A stretch of DNA of 64,000 nucleotides from Dyella_A ginsengisoli. GTDB taxonomy: Bacteria; Pseudomonadota; Gammaproteobacteria; Xanthomonadales; Rhodanobacteraceae. The notes beneath the pieces were generated by a model that saw only the letters and a list, made by a program, of their open reading frames with translations, ran no database searches and was not told the origin of the DNA. Made by a program: the position numbers and the translations under genes. The DNA lies in assembly GCF_044904665.1 (NCBI RefSeq), contig NZ_JADIKM010000001.1, positions 744,001 through 808,000 of the forward strand, in the 5' to 3' direction. Below, piece after piece: positions 40,810 through 50,537 of the stretch (positions are counted from its first letter, which is position 1; the number at the start of each line of letters is the position of its first letter).

Positions 40810-42130
40810 TGTGCACCTTCCCCTCGGCATCGACGAGCCAGGTCTGAATGGCGTTGTTGTGATAGATCGAGCTGGTGCCGCGCACTTCGCGCAACTGGCG
40901 CATCTTCGGCTGCACGTAGCCGGTCGAGTCGATGCAGCGGCTCTGCAGCAGGGCGGGGCTGCCGTCCCAGTGCCAGTCCATCCGGAATCGGGTGAGTGCC
41001 TTGTTCAGCACCGGCGTCTGCAGCCTGGCAGTGCGCCAGTTCTTGCCGCCGTCGGTGGAAACGTCCACGCGCTTGATCTGGCCGCGACCAGACCACGCCA
41101 AACCGCTGATCTCGTAGTAGCCGCCCTTGTCCAGCAGGTGCTGGCCGCCTGACGGTGAGGTGATCACCGACTTGGCTTCCTGGATCCAGGTGTACTGGCG
41201 GATGCTGCCGTCCGGCATCGCGTCGCTGTACTGCAGCGACTCCTCGCGCGTGTTCCACGGCTTGTCGCCGACCTTGATCCGGCGCAGCCACTTCACGTTG
41301 GAGACGCCCTGCACGCCGGGCACGATCAATCGCACCGGGTAGCCGTTCTCCGGGCGAAGCATCTCGCCGTTCTGGCCGTACGCCACCAGCACGTCGTCCA
41401 GCGCGAAAGAGATCGGGATGGTCCGCGTGAGGCCGGCGGCATCGGCGCCCTCGGCCAGGATGTACTTGGCCTGCTTGGTGTCGAAGCCGGCGTCTTCCAG
41501 CAACGTGGACAGCGGCACGCCGGTCCACTCGGCACAGCTGAGCATGCCGTGGGTGTACTGCACTGTGGGCACCGACGGGTTGGCCCACTCCATCGCCGAG
41601 TTCGCGCCGCATTCCACGAAGTGGATGCGCGACACCGACGGGAAGCGCAGCAGGTCCTCCATCGTGTAGATCTTCGGCTCGCGCACCAGGCCGTGGATCA
41701 TCAGCCGGTGCTCGTACGGATTGATGTCCGGACGGCCGTTGTGGTCGCGCTCGAAGTGCAGGCCGTTCGGCGTGATGATGCCGAACAGGTTCTGCAGCGG
41801 CGCAAACGCCACCGACGACTGGGTGGTGGTGGTCAGCCCCGGACTGCTGCGGCGGATGATGTTCTTCTCGAAGCTCGAGGGAACGCCGTACGGATTGGCG
41901 CCGACCGGCTTGCCGAGGTTCTGCGACCACGGCGGCAGGTTCGGGGGGAGGTGCTTGGGATCCATCGCGGCAGCGGCCTGCTCGGCCGCGCCCACCGATC
42001 CGGCCGCGAGCAGCGCGGCGCCGCCGGCCAGCAGCCCGCCCAGCGCGCGTCGACGCGAGCGACCTTCGGTGCTCAGGAAGTTCTCTGGTGCCTGCATCAA
42101 GCGGCCCCGTTTGGGATCCTGCTGGTCCAT
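40796..42130 (-). CDS. soxC: SoxC, molybdopterin sulfane dehydrogenase
   Basis: A 444-residue Tat-exported molybdoenzyme of the sulfite-oxidase family. Signal RSRRRALGGLLAGGAALLAA follows a short leader. The Mo-binding Cys is in IHFVECGANSAMEW near residue 180. GVPLSTLLEDAG, YPVRLIVPGVQG and the dimerisation domain GRGQIKRVDVSTDGG are typical. I use ATG 42130, with GGAG upstream; the frame is open further but not protein-like. It acts with SoxD on the SoxY-bound sulfane. A 105-bp gap separates it from the rhodanese gene, the largest in the operon. Confidence 0.95.
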   Translation of the reverse strand: MDQQDPKRGRLMQAPENFLSTEGRSRRRALGGLLAGGAALLAAGSVGAAEQAAAAMDPKHLPPNLPPWSQNLGKPVGANPYGVPSSFEKNIIRRSSPGLTTTTQSSVAFAPLQNLFGIITPNGLHFERDHNGRPDINPYEHRLMIHGLVREPKIYTMEDLLRFPSVSRIHFVECGANSAMEWANPSVPTVQYTHGMLSCAEWTGVPLSTLLEDAGFDTKQAKYILAEGADAAGLTRTIPISFALDDVLVAYGQNGEMLRPENGYPVRLIVPGVQGVSNVKWLRRIKVGDKPWNTREESLQYSDAMPDGSIRQYTWIQEAKSVITSPSGGQHLLDKGGYYEISGLAWSGRGQIKRVDVSTDGGKNWRTARLQTPVLNKALTRFRMDWHWDGSPALLQSRCIDSTGYVQPKMRQLREVRGTSSIYHNNAIQTWLVDAEGKVHNVEA

Positions 42131-42235
42131 CGCATGCTCCGTCGAGGTAAGGCGGCGCGACGCGGTCATCGCTGCCGGAAAAGAGAGAACGTCGTCGCCG
42201 TGCACGCGAGGCGCACGGAGACGACGCGTGTCGGG

Positions 42236-43204
42236 TCAGGGCAGGCTGACCACCGGGCGCTGCTCGGTGGTCCACTCGTACATCGAGCCGTCGTACAGGC
42301 GGGTGTTCGGGTTCTTCATCACCTCGCTCAGCACGAACCAGGCGCCGGCAGCCAGATGGCCGGTGTTGCAGTAGGTGATGCTGGGCTTGCCGGTCTTGAT
42401 GTCCAGATGCTTGAAGATCGCCGAGTACTGGGCCGGCGAGAGGTAGTGCTCGGTGCCGCCGGTGGAGGCGGTACGCAGATCCGGCGGCAGGTTGACTGCA
42501 CCCTTGATGTGTCCAGCCTTGGCGACATCCGGCTTCTTCGCCAGGCCGACATAGAACGGCATCGGGCGGGCGTCGACGATCTGCACACCGGTGCCGATGG
42601 CCTTGGCGACGTCCTTGCTGCTGGCGACGTACTTCATGCGCGGTGCGGTGGCCGCCCAGTCGCCATCGCCCGCCGCTGCGGGCGTGGTGTCGAACGCCAG
42701 GCCCTGCTGCAGCCAGCCGGTGGTGCCGCCGTCGAGCAGTGCGAGGTGGTCGTCACCGTAGACCTTCATCGACCAGTACACGCGGGCCGCCATGTCCATG
42801 TCGGCGCCAGAGGCGCCCTCGGGCACGATCACGGTCGGCTTGCCGGCCTTCACGCCAATGCCCCGCATCAGGGCCTGAAAGGTCTCCTGGTCGGGCAGCA
42901 TCAACTTGATCTCGCGCCCGTCGATCGTGCGCGCAACGCGCGCTTTCCCGAAGTCGAGCAGCAAGGCGCCGGGAATGTGACCGCCGAGCGTGGCGAGCGA
43001 TTTCGTCCCCTTGTCGGTGGTGAAGACCGGTGCCTTGGCGAAGGAGGCAGGATCGCTGCGTACGTCGACGATGTTGACCTCGTTCTGATGCTGCGACAGC
43101 CACTGCGCGCTGACCACCGGGCCCGGCAGCGTCACCGCCTGGGCGGCGGCCGATCCGAGCAATGCCAGTGCGGCAACCAAGATGCCTCTGATGCGTGTGT
43201 TCAT
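42236..43204 (-). CDS. Periplasmic tandem-rhodanese sulfurtransferase
   Basis: A 322-residue exported protein with two rhodanese domains. The signal peptide (ILVAALALLGSAAAQA) is followed by domain 1, whose active-site loop reads VIVPEGASGADMD and has no Cys. Domain 2 has the active loop TYCNTGHLAAGAW with its Cys. So only the C-terminal domain is catalytic, as in classical thiosulfate sulfurtransferases. I take ATG 43204 because GGAGG is then 8 bp away; ATG 43210 is too close. Position in the sox operon suggests transfer of sulfane sulfur between thiosulfate, the carrier proteins and the YeeE-type transporter. Confidence 0.9.
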   Translation of the reverse strand: MNTRIRGILVAALALLGSAAAQAVTLPGPVVSAQWLSQHQNEVNIVDVRSDPASFAKAPVFTTDKGTKSLATLGGHIPGALLLDFGKARVARTIDGREIKLMLPDQETFQALMRGIGVKAGKPTVIVPEGASGADMDMAARVYWSMKVYGDDHLALLDGGTTGWLQQGLAFDTTPAAAGDGDWAATAPRMKYVASSKDVAKAIGTGVQIVDARPMPFYVGLAKKPDVAKAGHIKGAVNLPPDLRTASTGGTEHYLSPAQYSAIFKHLDIKTGKPSITYCNTGHLAAGAWFVLSEVMKNPNTRLYDGSMYEWTTEQRPVVSLP

Positions 43205-43236
43205 GTTCATTCCCTCCACCCCGTCCTTTCGGACAA

Positions 43237-43971
43237 TTAATGAATAACGCGGTCAAGCGCCGTGAGCTGGCGTTCGACCGAAATGCGGCACTGGCTGAGC
43301 ACGTGCATGCGACGGTCCTCGAACAGGCCCGGTCGATGCCCGCCTTGCTGGCGCATCGCCATGCGCCGATCGCGATGCCGCAGTACGGCGGCAATCTGTG
43401 GCGCGAACACCCCCAGTTGCGCGCGCAGCCAAGCGTCCACCGGATCGTTCCCGACAGCCGGCTCGCCGGCGATCTTTTCGGCCAGGGCGATCAAGCGATC
43501 GGCCGGCAACCAGGTTTCGTCGGTGACCCAGCGATTGGTGGTGAACAGCCGCTGCGGCATGCCGCGTGCATCGACGCCGATAGCCACCAGATGCGTGTAG
43601 CGGGGCGTCTCGTCGGCGGCCGCCCCGAGCTGGGCGAACACGTGAAAGTGTCCGTGCTCGGCGGGGGATGCCCCGGGCGTCCGATGTGCGTGGTAGTAGA
43701 AGTGCAAAGTGCCCGCGCGGCCGTCCATCGCCGTGGCCCCGCCCGGCTGGTACTGACGCCAGGCCTGCGGCGTGGCGGTGTCGCCAAGCGCGGCTGCCAG
43801 CGGCACCCGGCCGGATGTGACGAACCGGTCGAGGCAATCGACCAGGGCATCCGCCGCGGCGCGCGCGCGCGCGCGGCGGACGCGACCAAGCGCACGCAGG
43901 CTCGCAGCGATCCGTGCCTGCGGGAACGGCAGGCGCGGATGGTCGGCAGCGGTGGCGAGGGCGTGATTCAT
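43237..43971 (-). CDS. Uncharacterised protein in the sox operon
   Basis: A 244-residue cytosolic protein whose ATG overlaps the stop of the Cys-repeat gene (ATGA). It is Arg- and His-rich; a notable segment, LHFYYHAHRTPGASPAEHGHFHVFAQLG near residue 90-115, has five His residues that could bind metal, and RYTHLVAIGVDARG follows. It may belong to the small DUF6969 family, but that is from memory. No signal or membrane segment is seen. Tight coupling to a periplasmic Cys-repeat protein suggests it may help make or modify that protein. Confidence 0.7.
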   Translation of the reverse strand: MNHALATAADHPRLPFPQARIAASLRALGRVRRARARAAADALVDCLDRFVTSGRVPLAAALGDTATPQAWRQYQPGGATAMDGRAGTLHFYYHAHRTPGASPAEHGHFHVFAQLGAAADETPRYTHLVAIGVDARGMPQRLFTTNRWVTDETWLPADRLIALAEKIAGEPAVGNDPVDAWLRAQLGVFAPQIAAVLRHRDRRMAMRQQGGHRPGLFEDRRMHVLSQCRISVERQLTALDRVIH

Positions 43972-44348
43972 CAGCCCTGGCCGCCCTCGTCGCACTTCGG
44001 CGCCGGCGCGCAGGGGTTCTTCGGTGCGTCGCAATTCTTCTTGCCTTTGCCGGCCTTCGGCGCGCACGGGTTCGCCGGGCGAGCTGCCTGTGGTGCGCAG
44101 GGATTGGCTGCGTCGGCCTTCTGCGGAGCGCAGGGGTTGGCCGCACCGGCCTTCTGCGGTGCGCAGGGGTTCGCGGGCGCGGACTTGGCCGGCGTGGGGG
44201 CGCATGGATTGTTCTGGGCGTGGGCCGCGGATACGCCGCCAAACGGCGCCAGCGCGGCGGGTAGCGGCGCCATCGCCGCGATGGCCAGCGTGGCGGTCGA
44301 CAGCCGGACGCCCAATGAGGCGCTGCGCTTGCGGTTGGTCTTGCTCAT
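43971..44348 (-). CDS. Periplasmic NPCAP-repeat cysteine protein
   Basis: A 125-residue exported protein. A signal peptide (residues about 12-45, ending VSAAHAQ) is followed by a low-complexity region in which NPCAP recurs six times (NPCAPTPAKS, NPCAPQKAG, NPCAPQKAD, NPCAPQAAR, NPCAPKAGK, NPCAPAPK) with two more Cys near the end. Each unit has a single Cys next to Pro, so the array displays about eight thiols. No known enzyme fold is present. In a sox operon it could be a sulfane-sulfur or metal-binding reservoir. GAGGA precedes the ATG at 44348. It overlaps the next gene by 1 bp and starts 31 bp after the transporter half-gene. Confidence 0.75.
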   Translation of the reverse strand: MSKTNRKRSASLGVRLSTATLAIAAMAPLPAALAPFGGVSAAHAQNNPCAPTPAKSAPANPCAPQKAGAANPCAPQKADAANPCAPQAARPANPCAPKAGKGKKNCDAPKNPCAPAPKCDEGGQG

Positions 44349-44379
44349 GGTGTCTGTCCTCGAAGGGTGGGATGGCGCG

Positions 44380-44958
44380 TCAGTCGGCGCAGGTGATGGT
44401 CTGGTCGCCACCGCTGCGGCGGGTGAACCACCACACGCCGGCGGCGACGCCGATCAGGATGGCCAGCACCGCCCATGCCGGCAGGCCGAGCAGGTCGCCA
44501 AGGGTTTGCGACTGCGGGCCAGCCGCCGCGCCCAGCAGCGGAGCGATCGGGGTGTAGACGCCGGCAAAGGCGATCACGCCGACGATCAGGCCGATGAAGA
44601 ACACGATGCCGTCAATCCGACCGGCGGCCGCGCCGACCACGGAGGTGCCCGGGCAATAGCCGCCCAGTCCCATGCCCACGCCGATCAGCGCGCCGCCGAG
44701 CAGGGTGGCCCACAGGTAGGTGGTCGGCACGAAGATGTCCGAGGCATGCATGACCCCGGCGAGCTCGAGTACGTACAGGCCACCAGCGGCCACCAGGATG
44801 GCGGTGAACATCACGTTGAATACGGTCCAGTCCTGCAATCGCAGCTGGGCGGTCAGCCGGCAGCCGTTGCCCAGGCCGCCGCGCTGCAGGATGAAACCGA
44901 ACAATGCGCCGCAGACCAGTCCCGAGATCGGGCCGGTCATTCCGAGTGGGAACGTCAT
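44380..44958 (-). CDS. YeeE/YedE-family sulfur transporter, second half
   Basis: A 192-residue membrane protein with about five helices. The family's thiol motifs are present: GGLGNGCRLTAQ near residue 35 and GGYCPGTSVVGAA near residue 92. In YeeE these conserved cysteines relay thiosulfate through the membrane. The start overlaps the stop of the first half by 4 bp, GGAGGATG lies upstream, and the two together make the length of one YeeE. It probably imports thiosulfate or a persulfide group. Confidence 0.88.
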   Translation of the reverse strand: MTFPLGMTGPISGLVCGALFGFILQRGGLGNGCRLTAQLRLQDWTVFNVMFTAILVAAGGLYVLELAGVMHASDIFVPTTYLWATLLGGALIGVGMGLGGYCPGTSVVGAAAGRIDGIVFFIGLIVGVIAFAGVYTPIAPLLGAAAGPQSQTLGDLLGLPAWAVLAILIGVAAGVWWFTRRSGGDQTITCAD

Positions 44959-45467
44959 TTCCACATCCTCCGCGTGAGCAGGCCGGTGGCCAGGCCTGCG
45001 CCGAAAAAGCCGATCAGGAAGACGAAGCCGGCCGTGGCCAGCGTGGCCGAACCGGAGAGGCCCAGCCCGCTGGTGCAGCCGGCCGAGACGCGCGCACCGA
45101 AGCCGGACAGGATGCCGCCCGCCAATGCCAGCGCCAGCCGCCCGGGCGTGCGTGCCTTCGGCGGCCCTTCGACCCGCAGTCGCATGCGGCCGGACCACCA
45201 GGCGGCCAGCAAGGCGCCGAGCAGCACGCCCAGCACTTCCCAGTTGATCCAGGAATTGAGCGGATTGTTGCCACCCTGCACCATGGCGCCGAGATAGCCG
45301 TTGGCCTGCGTGGCCGCTGGCGCCACCGTGTTGGACGTGACAGCCGCGATCGCGGTCGGCGTGCCGGAGGCACCAAGCCCATGACCGGTCAGCACGAAGG
45401 TGAGCAGCAGCGCCAGACCGAGCGCAGTCCCGGCGACATGCGCGTTCCAGATGGGTCGTTGTTTCAT
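44955..45467 (-). CDS. YeeE/YedE-family sulfur transporter, first half
   Basis: A 170-residue membrane protein with about four helices. The conserved motif VSAGCTSGLGLSGSA near residue 130 supplies the key Cys of the YeeE family. Residues 45-75 are a periplasmic loop. CAGGAG precedes the ATG. It is the first gene of the long leftward operon and lies 56 bp from a 16-bp palindrome, so it marks the operon's main promoter. It should pair with the second half to form the working transporter. Confidence 0.88.
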   Translation of the reverse strand: MKQRPIWNAHVAGTALGLALLLTFVLTGHGLGASGTPTAIAAVTSNTVAPAATQANGYLGAMVQGGNNPLNSWINWEVLGVLLGALLAAWWSGRMRLRVEGPPKARTPGRLALALAGGILSGFGARVSAGCTSGLGLSGSATLATAGFVFLIGFFGAGLATGLLTRRMWK

Positions 45468-45522
45468 CGTGACTCCTGATCACCGCCTTGTCGGCCGGCC
45501 GGCGTGGAAAGGGGGAATACTC

Positions 45523-45538
45523 ATACCCCCTTGGGTAT
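45523..45538. promoter_or_regulatory. CsoR/CstR-type operator palindrome before the sox operon
   Basis: ATACCC-CCTT-GGGTAT is a perfect 16-bp palindrome of the kind bound by CsoR/CstR repressors (compare the staphylococcal CstR site ATACCCC...GGGGTAT). Another half-site, ATACCCC, follows at 45548-45554. It lies 56 bp before the first YeeE-type gene and matches the site at 33570-33585. The remaining part of the gap 45539-45958 is GC-rich and has no credible gene. Confidence 0.65.
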
Positions 45539-45904
45539 GTTGCTAGATACCCCTTTTTGCCGCGACATGTCATGCCGCGATGCGGCAAAACCCCCTGGCC
45601 GGCCATCGCCAGCCAGGCCTGCCGTGCATGCCAAGAGCGTGCTGCCGGGGGCGGCGGCGCCCGGGGTGTCGCCCATGCGGGCAGGTGAATGGCGCGTGGT
45701 GGGCATCGCCGAGCACGCGGCAGGTCGTGGGATACGAGGCGCGGCCTGGGCTGCGGGCAAGGGCGCTCGCAGCGCGCAGTCCATGGTTCGTCAGGGAGGG
45801 GTGCCGTCACGGGCGCGTGAAAGGGGGAGGGGGTATCGCCGTGGCGGCGTTCCCGCTCAAGAGGCACCGGTCCGCTCGATTCTTGAGTGACGCCCGGAAA
45901 ACGA

Positions 45905-45930
45905 CGAAGGGCGCATCGCTGCGCCCTTCG
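45905..45930 (-). terminator. Terminator of ahcY
   Basis: CGAAGGGCGC and GCGCCCTTCG form a 10-bp stem; on the minus strand it is followed by TCGTTTTCC. It lies 28 bp beyond the ahcY stop. Confidence 0.7.
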
Positions 45931-45958
45931 CCTGTCACTTTTGCGGTGCGAACACCGA

Positions 45959-47404
<1,446 letters not shown>

Positions 47405-47445
47405 GCATTTCTCCGGTTCGATGCGAAAAGGCTTCGCGTGAAAGC

Positions 47446-47565
47446 AACCGGGCGCCGTTGTGGAACGTGCCGCGCCGAGCCTGGCCGGATGGCGTGCCGG
47501 CCTCAAGGAGGCGGGCAGGGCGGACAAGGCCGCCGTCGCAAACGGTCGCAGCGCCCCTCGGCGGG
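47446..47565 (-). ncRNA. SAH riboswitch
   Basis: On the minus strand the leader reads GCCGAGGGGCGCTGCGAC at its 5' side (47563-47546) and, after a variable hairpin, CCAGGCTCGGCGC and AACGGCGCCC at its 3' side (about 47486-47450). These are the two conserved halves of the SAH riboswitch, which form a pseudoknot around S-adenosylhomocysteine. It lies 40-160 bases upstream of the ahcY start, the standard place. Binding of SAH is expected to turn expression on. Recognition is by motif, not covariance model. Confidence 0.85.
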
Positions 47566-47697
47566 CAGCGCGCCATTCTAACCGCAAGCGCGCCTCGCTG
47601 CCCCCCGCACATGCGGTCGCAGGCCGGGGAGTCGGCAAAATTGCTGCACAAGCAGCATTTTTCGTTAGGCTTGGGCGGTTACCTCACGGAGATCACC

Positions 47698-50439
47698 ATG
47701 CACTTCCAGCCCGAAACCCCCGACCTGCCGCACGACGCCCCGCTGCGCGAGGACGTCAGCCGCATTGGTGCGATGGTCGGGCAGATGCTGGCCGAGCAGC
47801 GCGGCGAAGCGTTCTTCGAGCGGGTCGAGGCGGTGCGCACCAGCGCCATCCGCCGCCGCCGCGAAGACGAGCCGGTCGCCCTGCTGGATCGTGCCCTGAG
47901 CGGCATGCAGCCCGACGAAGCGGAGGCGCTGGCGCGCGCCTTCGCCACCTACTTCCAGGCGGTCAACATCGCCGAGCGCGTGCACCGCATCCGCCGCCGC
48001 CGCGACTACCAGCGCGCCGGCAGCGCGCCGCAGCCGGAATCCCTGCTCGACGTGTTCACTGCGCTCAAGGCGCAGGGCGTCACCGCCGACGAACTGCTCG
48101 ACTGGCTCGGTCGCCTGCACATCGAACCGGTGTTCACCGCGCATCCCACCGAGGCGGTGCGTCGCTCGCTGCTGGAGAAGGAGCAGGCGATCGTGCGCTC
48201 GCTGGTGGACAACTTCGATCCCACCCGCACGCCGCAGGAGCGCAAGGAGGACGACGACCGCATCTTCATGGCGCTGTCTTCCGGCTGGCAGACCGCCGAG
48301 GCCTCGCCGGTGCAGCCCACGGTGCAGGACGAACACCACCACGTCGGCTTCTACCTTGCCAACCCGATCTACCGCATCGTGCCGGCGCTGTATGAGGCGC
48401 TGGCCGAGGCGTTGCAGCAGGTCTACGGCGTGGCTGCGCCGATGCCGCGGCTGCTCAGCTTCGCCACCTGGGTCGGCGGCGACATGGACGGCAACCCCAA
48501 CGTGGGTGCCGACACCATCGCGGCCAGCCTGGCCAGCCAGCGCGCGCATGTGATCGAGCACTACATGGAAGACGTCGCCGGCCTGGCGCGCCTGCTCAGC
48601 CAGACGCAGGGGCGCGTGGCGGTCGATCCGCAGCTGACGGCCCGGCTGGACGACTACCGCGCGCGCTTCCGCGCCGCGGCGAAGAAGATTCGCCCGCGCC
48701 ACGCCGACATGCCCTACCGCACCCTGCTCACCCTGATCGGCGCACGGCTGGAAGCCAGCCTCGAAGACGATCACGCCGAGGGCTACACCTCGGTCGATGA
48801 ACTGGCCGGCGATCTGGAACTGATCGCCCGCAGCCTGATCGAGCACCACGGCCTGCACGCCGGCGCCTACGCCGTGCAGCGCGTGATCCGCCGCGTGCGC
48901 ACCTTCGGCCTGCACCTGGCGCGGCTCGACGTGCGCCAGGATTCGCAAGTGCACGACGACGCGCTCGCCGCGCTGCTGGGCGATGGGCAGTGGGGCGATC
49001 GCACCCCGGAAGATCGCGTCGCGCGCCTGCATCCCTACGCCGGTGGCGAATCCACGCTGGCGCCCTCGGAAGAAGAGAGCGCTGCCAGCATGCGCGCCGT
49101 GTTCGAGGAACTCGGCGTTGCGCGCCGTCGCTACGGCACCGAGGCGATCGGCCTGTACATCATCTCGATGGCCCGTACCGCCGCCGACGTGCTCGCCGTG
49201 CTGGCGCTCGCGCGCCACGGTGGGCTCATTGAACCGCCGTCTCCCGGTCGAGGGGAGGAAGCCGGCACGAAGAGCACGGTTCCTCTGGACATCGCCCCCC
49301 TCTTCGAAACCGTCGACGACCTCAAGAACGCGCCGGCCACGCTGCGCGCGCTGCTCGCCGATCCGGTCTACCGCGCGCATCTGCAGGCCCGCAACGACCG
49401 CCAGTGGGTGATGCTCGGCTACTCCGACAGCGGCAAGGACGGCGGCACGCTGGCCTCGCGCTGGGGCCTGCAGCGGGCGCAGGTGGAATTGCTGGAGATT
49501 GCGCAGGAGGCCGGCATCCAGCTCGCCTTCTTCCACGGTCGCGGCGGCTCGGCCAGCCGCGGCGGCGCACGCATCACGCCGGCGCTGATGTCCTCGCCGC
49601 GCGGTTCGGTGGCCGGCGTGCTGCGGGTCACCGAGCAGGGCGAGGTGATCCACCGCAAGTACGGCATCCGCGCGCTCGCGCTGCGCAACCTGGAGCAGAC
49701 CGTGGGCGCCGTGCTGCGTGCCAGCCTGCGCCCGCGCGAGGACGAGCCGCGCGAAGTCGAATGGCGCGAGCGCATGCACCGGCTCTCCGCCGCCAGCCGC
49801 GCGCACTACCGCGCGTTCGTCGACCGTGATGGGTTCGTCAGCTACTTCCGCACCGCCACGCCGATCGACGTGATCGAACGCATGACGCTCGGCTCGCGTC
49901 CCTCGCGCCGCCGCAGCATGCGCGGCGTGCAGGATCTGCGCGCGATTCCGTGGGTGTTCTCATGGACCCAGTGCCGCTCGATCATCACCGGCTGGTATGG
50001 CCTGGGCACCGCACTGGAGCAGGGCGCGGCCGAGTTCGGCGAAGCGGCGCTGGCCGAGATGGCGCGCGACTGGCCGTTCTTCAGCAACATGCTCGACGAC
50101 GTCGAGATGGTGCTGGCCAAGTGCGATCTCGACATCGCCGAGGCGTTCTCGCAGCTGTCCGGCGAGCTGCACGCGCCGTTCTTCGGGCTGATCCGCGACG
50201 AGTTCGAGCGCACCTGCCACTGGCTGCTGCGCCTCAAGGGCCAGCGCGCCCTGCTGGAAGGCGCGCCGCGACTGGCCATGTCGATCCGCCTGCGCAACCC
50301 GTACGTGGACCCGATGAGCGTGCTGCAGGTCGACCTGCTCAAGCGCTGGCGCGCCTCCGGCGGCGAGGACGACGCCCTGCTGCGCGCCCTGGTCGCCTGC
50401 GTCAACGGCGTCTCGCAGGGGCTGCAGAACACCGGCTGA
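47698..50439 (+). CDS. ppc: Phosphoenolpyruvate carboxylase
   Basis: A 913-residue enzyme that makes oxaloacetate from PEP and bicarbonate. Catalytic His is in FTAHPTEAVRR (residues about 145-155), Arg/Lys in GYSDSGKDGG near 574, FHGRGGSASRGG near 612, and the C terminus QNTG is exact. Start at ATG 47698, with GGAG upstream; a long open frame reaching back to 47458 is the riboswitch region in another frame. It is divergent from ahcY. It provides anaplerotic carbon fixation, which would also support chemolithotrophic growth on thiosulfate with organic carbon. Confidence 0.97.
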   Translation: MHFQPETPDLPHDAPLREDVSRIGAMVGQMLAEQRGEAFFERVEAVRTSAIRRRREDEPVALLDRALSGMQPDEAEALARAFATYFQAVNIAERVHRIRRRRDYQRAGSAPQPESLLDVFTALKAQGVTADELLDWLGRLHIEPVFTAHPTEAVRRSLLEKEQAIVRSLVDNFDPTRTPQERKEDDDRIFMALSSGWQTAEASPVQPTVQDEHHHVGFYLANPIYRIVPALYEALAEALQQVYGVAAPMPRLLSFATWVGGDMDGNPNVGADTIAASLASQRAHVIEHYMEDVAGLARLLSQTQGRVAVDPQLTARLDDYRARFRAAAKKIRPRHADMPYRTLLTLIGARLEASLEDDHAEGYTSVDELAGDLELIARSLIEHHGLHAGAYAVQRVIRRVRTFGLHLARLDVRQDSQVHDDALAALLGDGQWGDRTPEDRVARLHPYAGGESTLAPSEEESAASMRAVFEELGVARRRYGTEAIGLYIISMARTAADVLAVLALARHGGLIEPPSPGRGEEAGTKSTVPLDIAPLFETVDDLKNAPATLRALLADPVYRAHLQARNDRQWVMLGYSDSGKDGGTLASRWGLQRAQVELLEIAQEAGIQLAFFHGRGGSASRGGARITPALMSSPRGSVAGVLRVTEQGEVIHRKYGIRALALRNLEQTVGAVLRASLRPREDEPREVEWRERMHRLSAASRAHYRAFVDRDGFVSYFRTATPIDVIERMTLGSRPSRRRSMRGVQDLRAIPWVFSWTQCRSIITGWYGLGTALEQGAAEFGEAALAEMARDWPFFSNMLDDVEMVLAKCDLDIAEAFSQLSGELHAPFFGLIRDEFERTCHWLLRLKGQRALLEGAPRLAMSIRLRNPYVDPMSVLQVDLLKRWRASGGEDDALLRALVACVNGVSQGLQNTG

Positions 50440-50537
50440 TCATGGCCCGACTCGCCCTGCGCTCGACGTGGGGCGAGGTCACGGCGGGCTATATCTGCGT
50501 AAGCTTTGCTATCCATTCCTCCATGCACGGTCCAGTC

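Noticed and set aside
43237..44205. Longer start for the unknown sox-operon protein at 44205
   Set aside because: It would overlap most of the signal-peptide-bearing Cys-repeat gene; the ATG at 43971 overlapping the stop is far more likely.
43195..45297. Plus-strand open frame of 700 codons opposite the YeeE, Cys-repeat and rhodanese end
   Set aside because: The apparent AlaPheCysGlyAlaGlnGly repeats are just the antisense of the NPCAP repeats; no ribosome-binding site or family.
45504..45890. Plus-strand frame between the YeeE genes and ahcY
   Set aside because: Low-complexity Arg/Ala/Pro product without family; the region is a promoter and terminator zone.
47665..49806. Minus-strand open frame of 713 codons over ppc
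   Set aside because: A shadow frame; the plus strand gives a full PEP carboxylase with all catalytic motifs.
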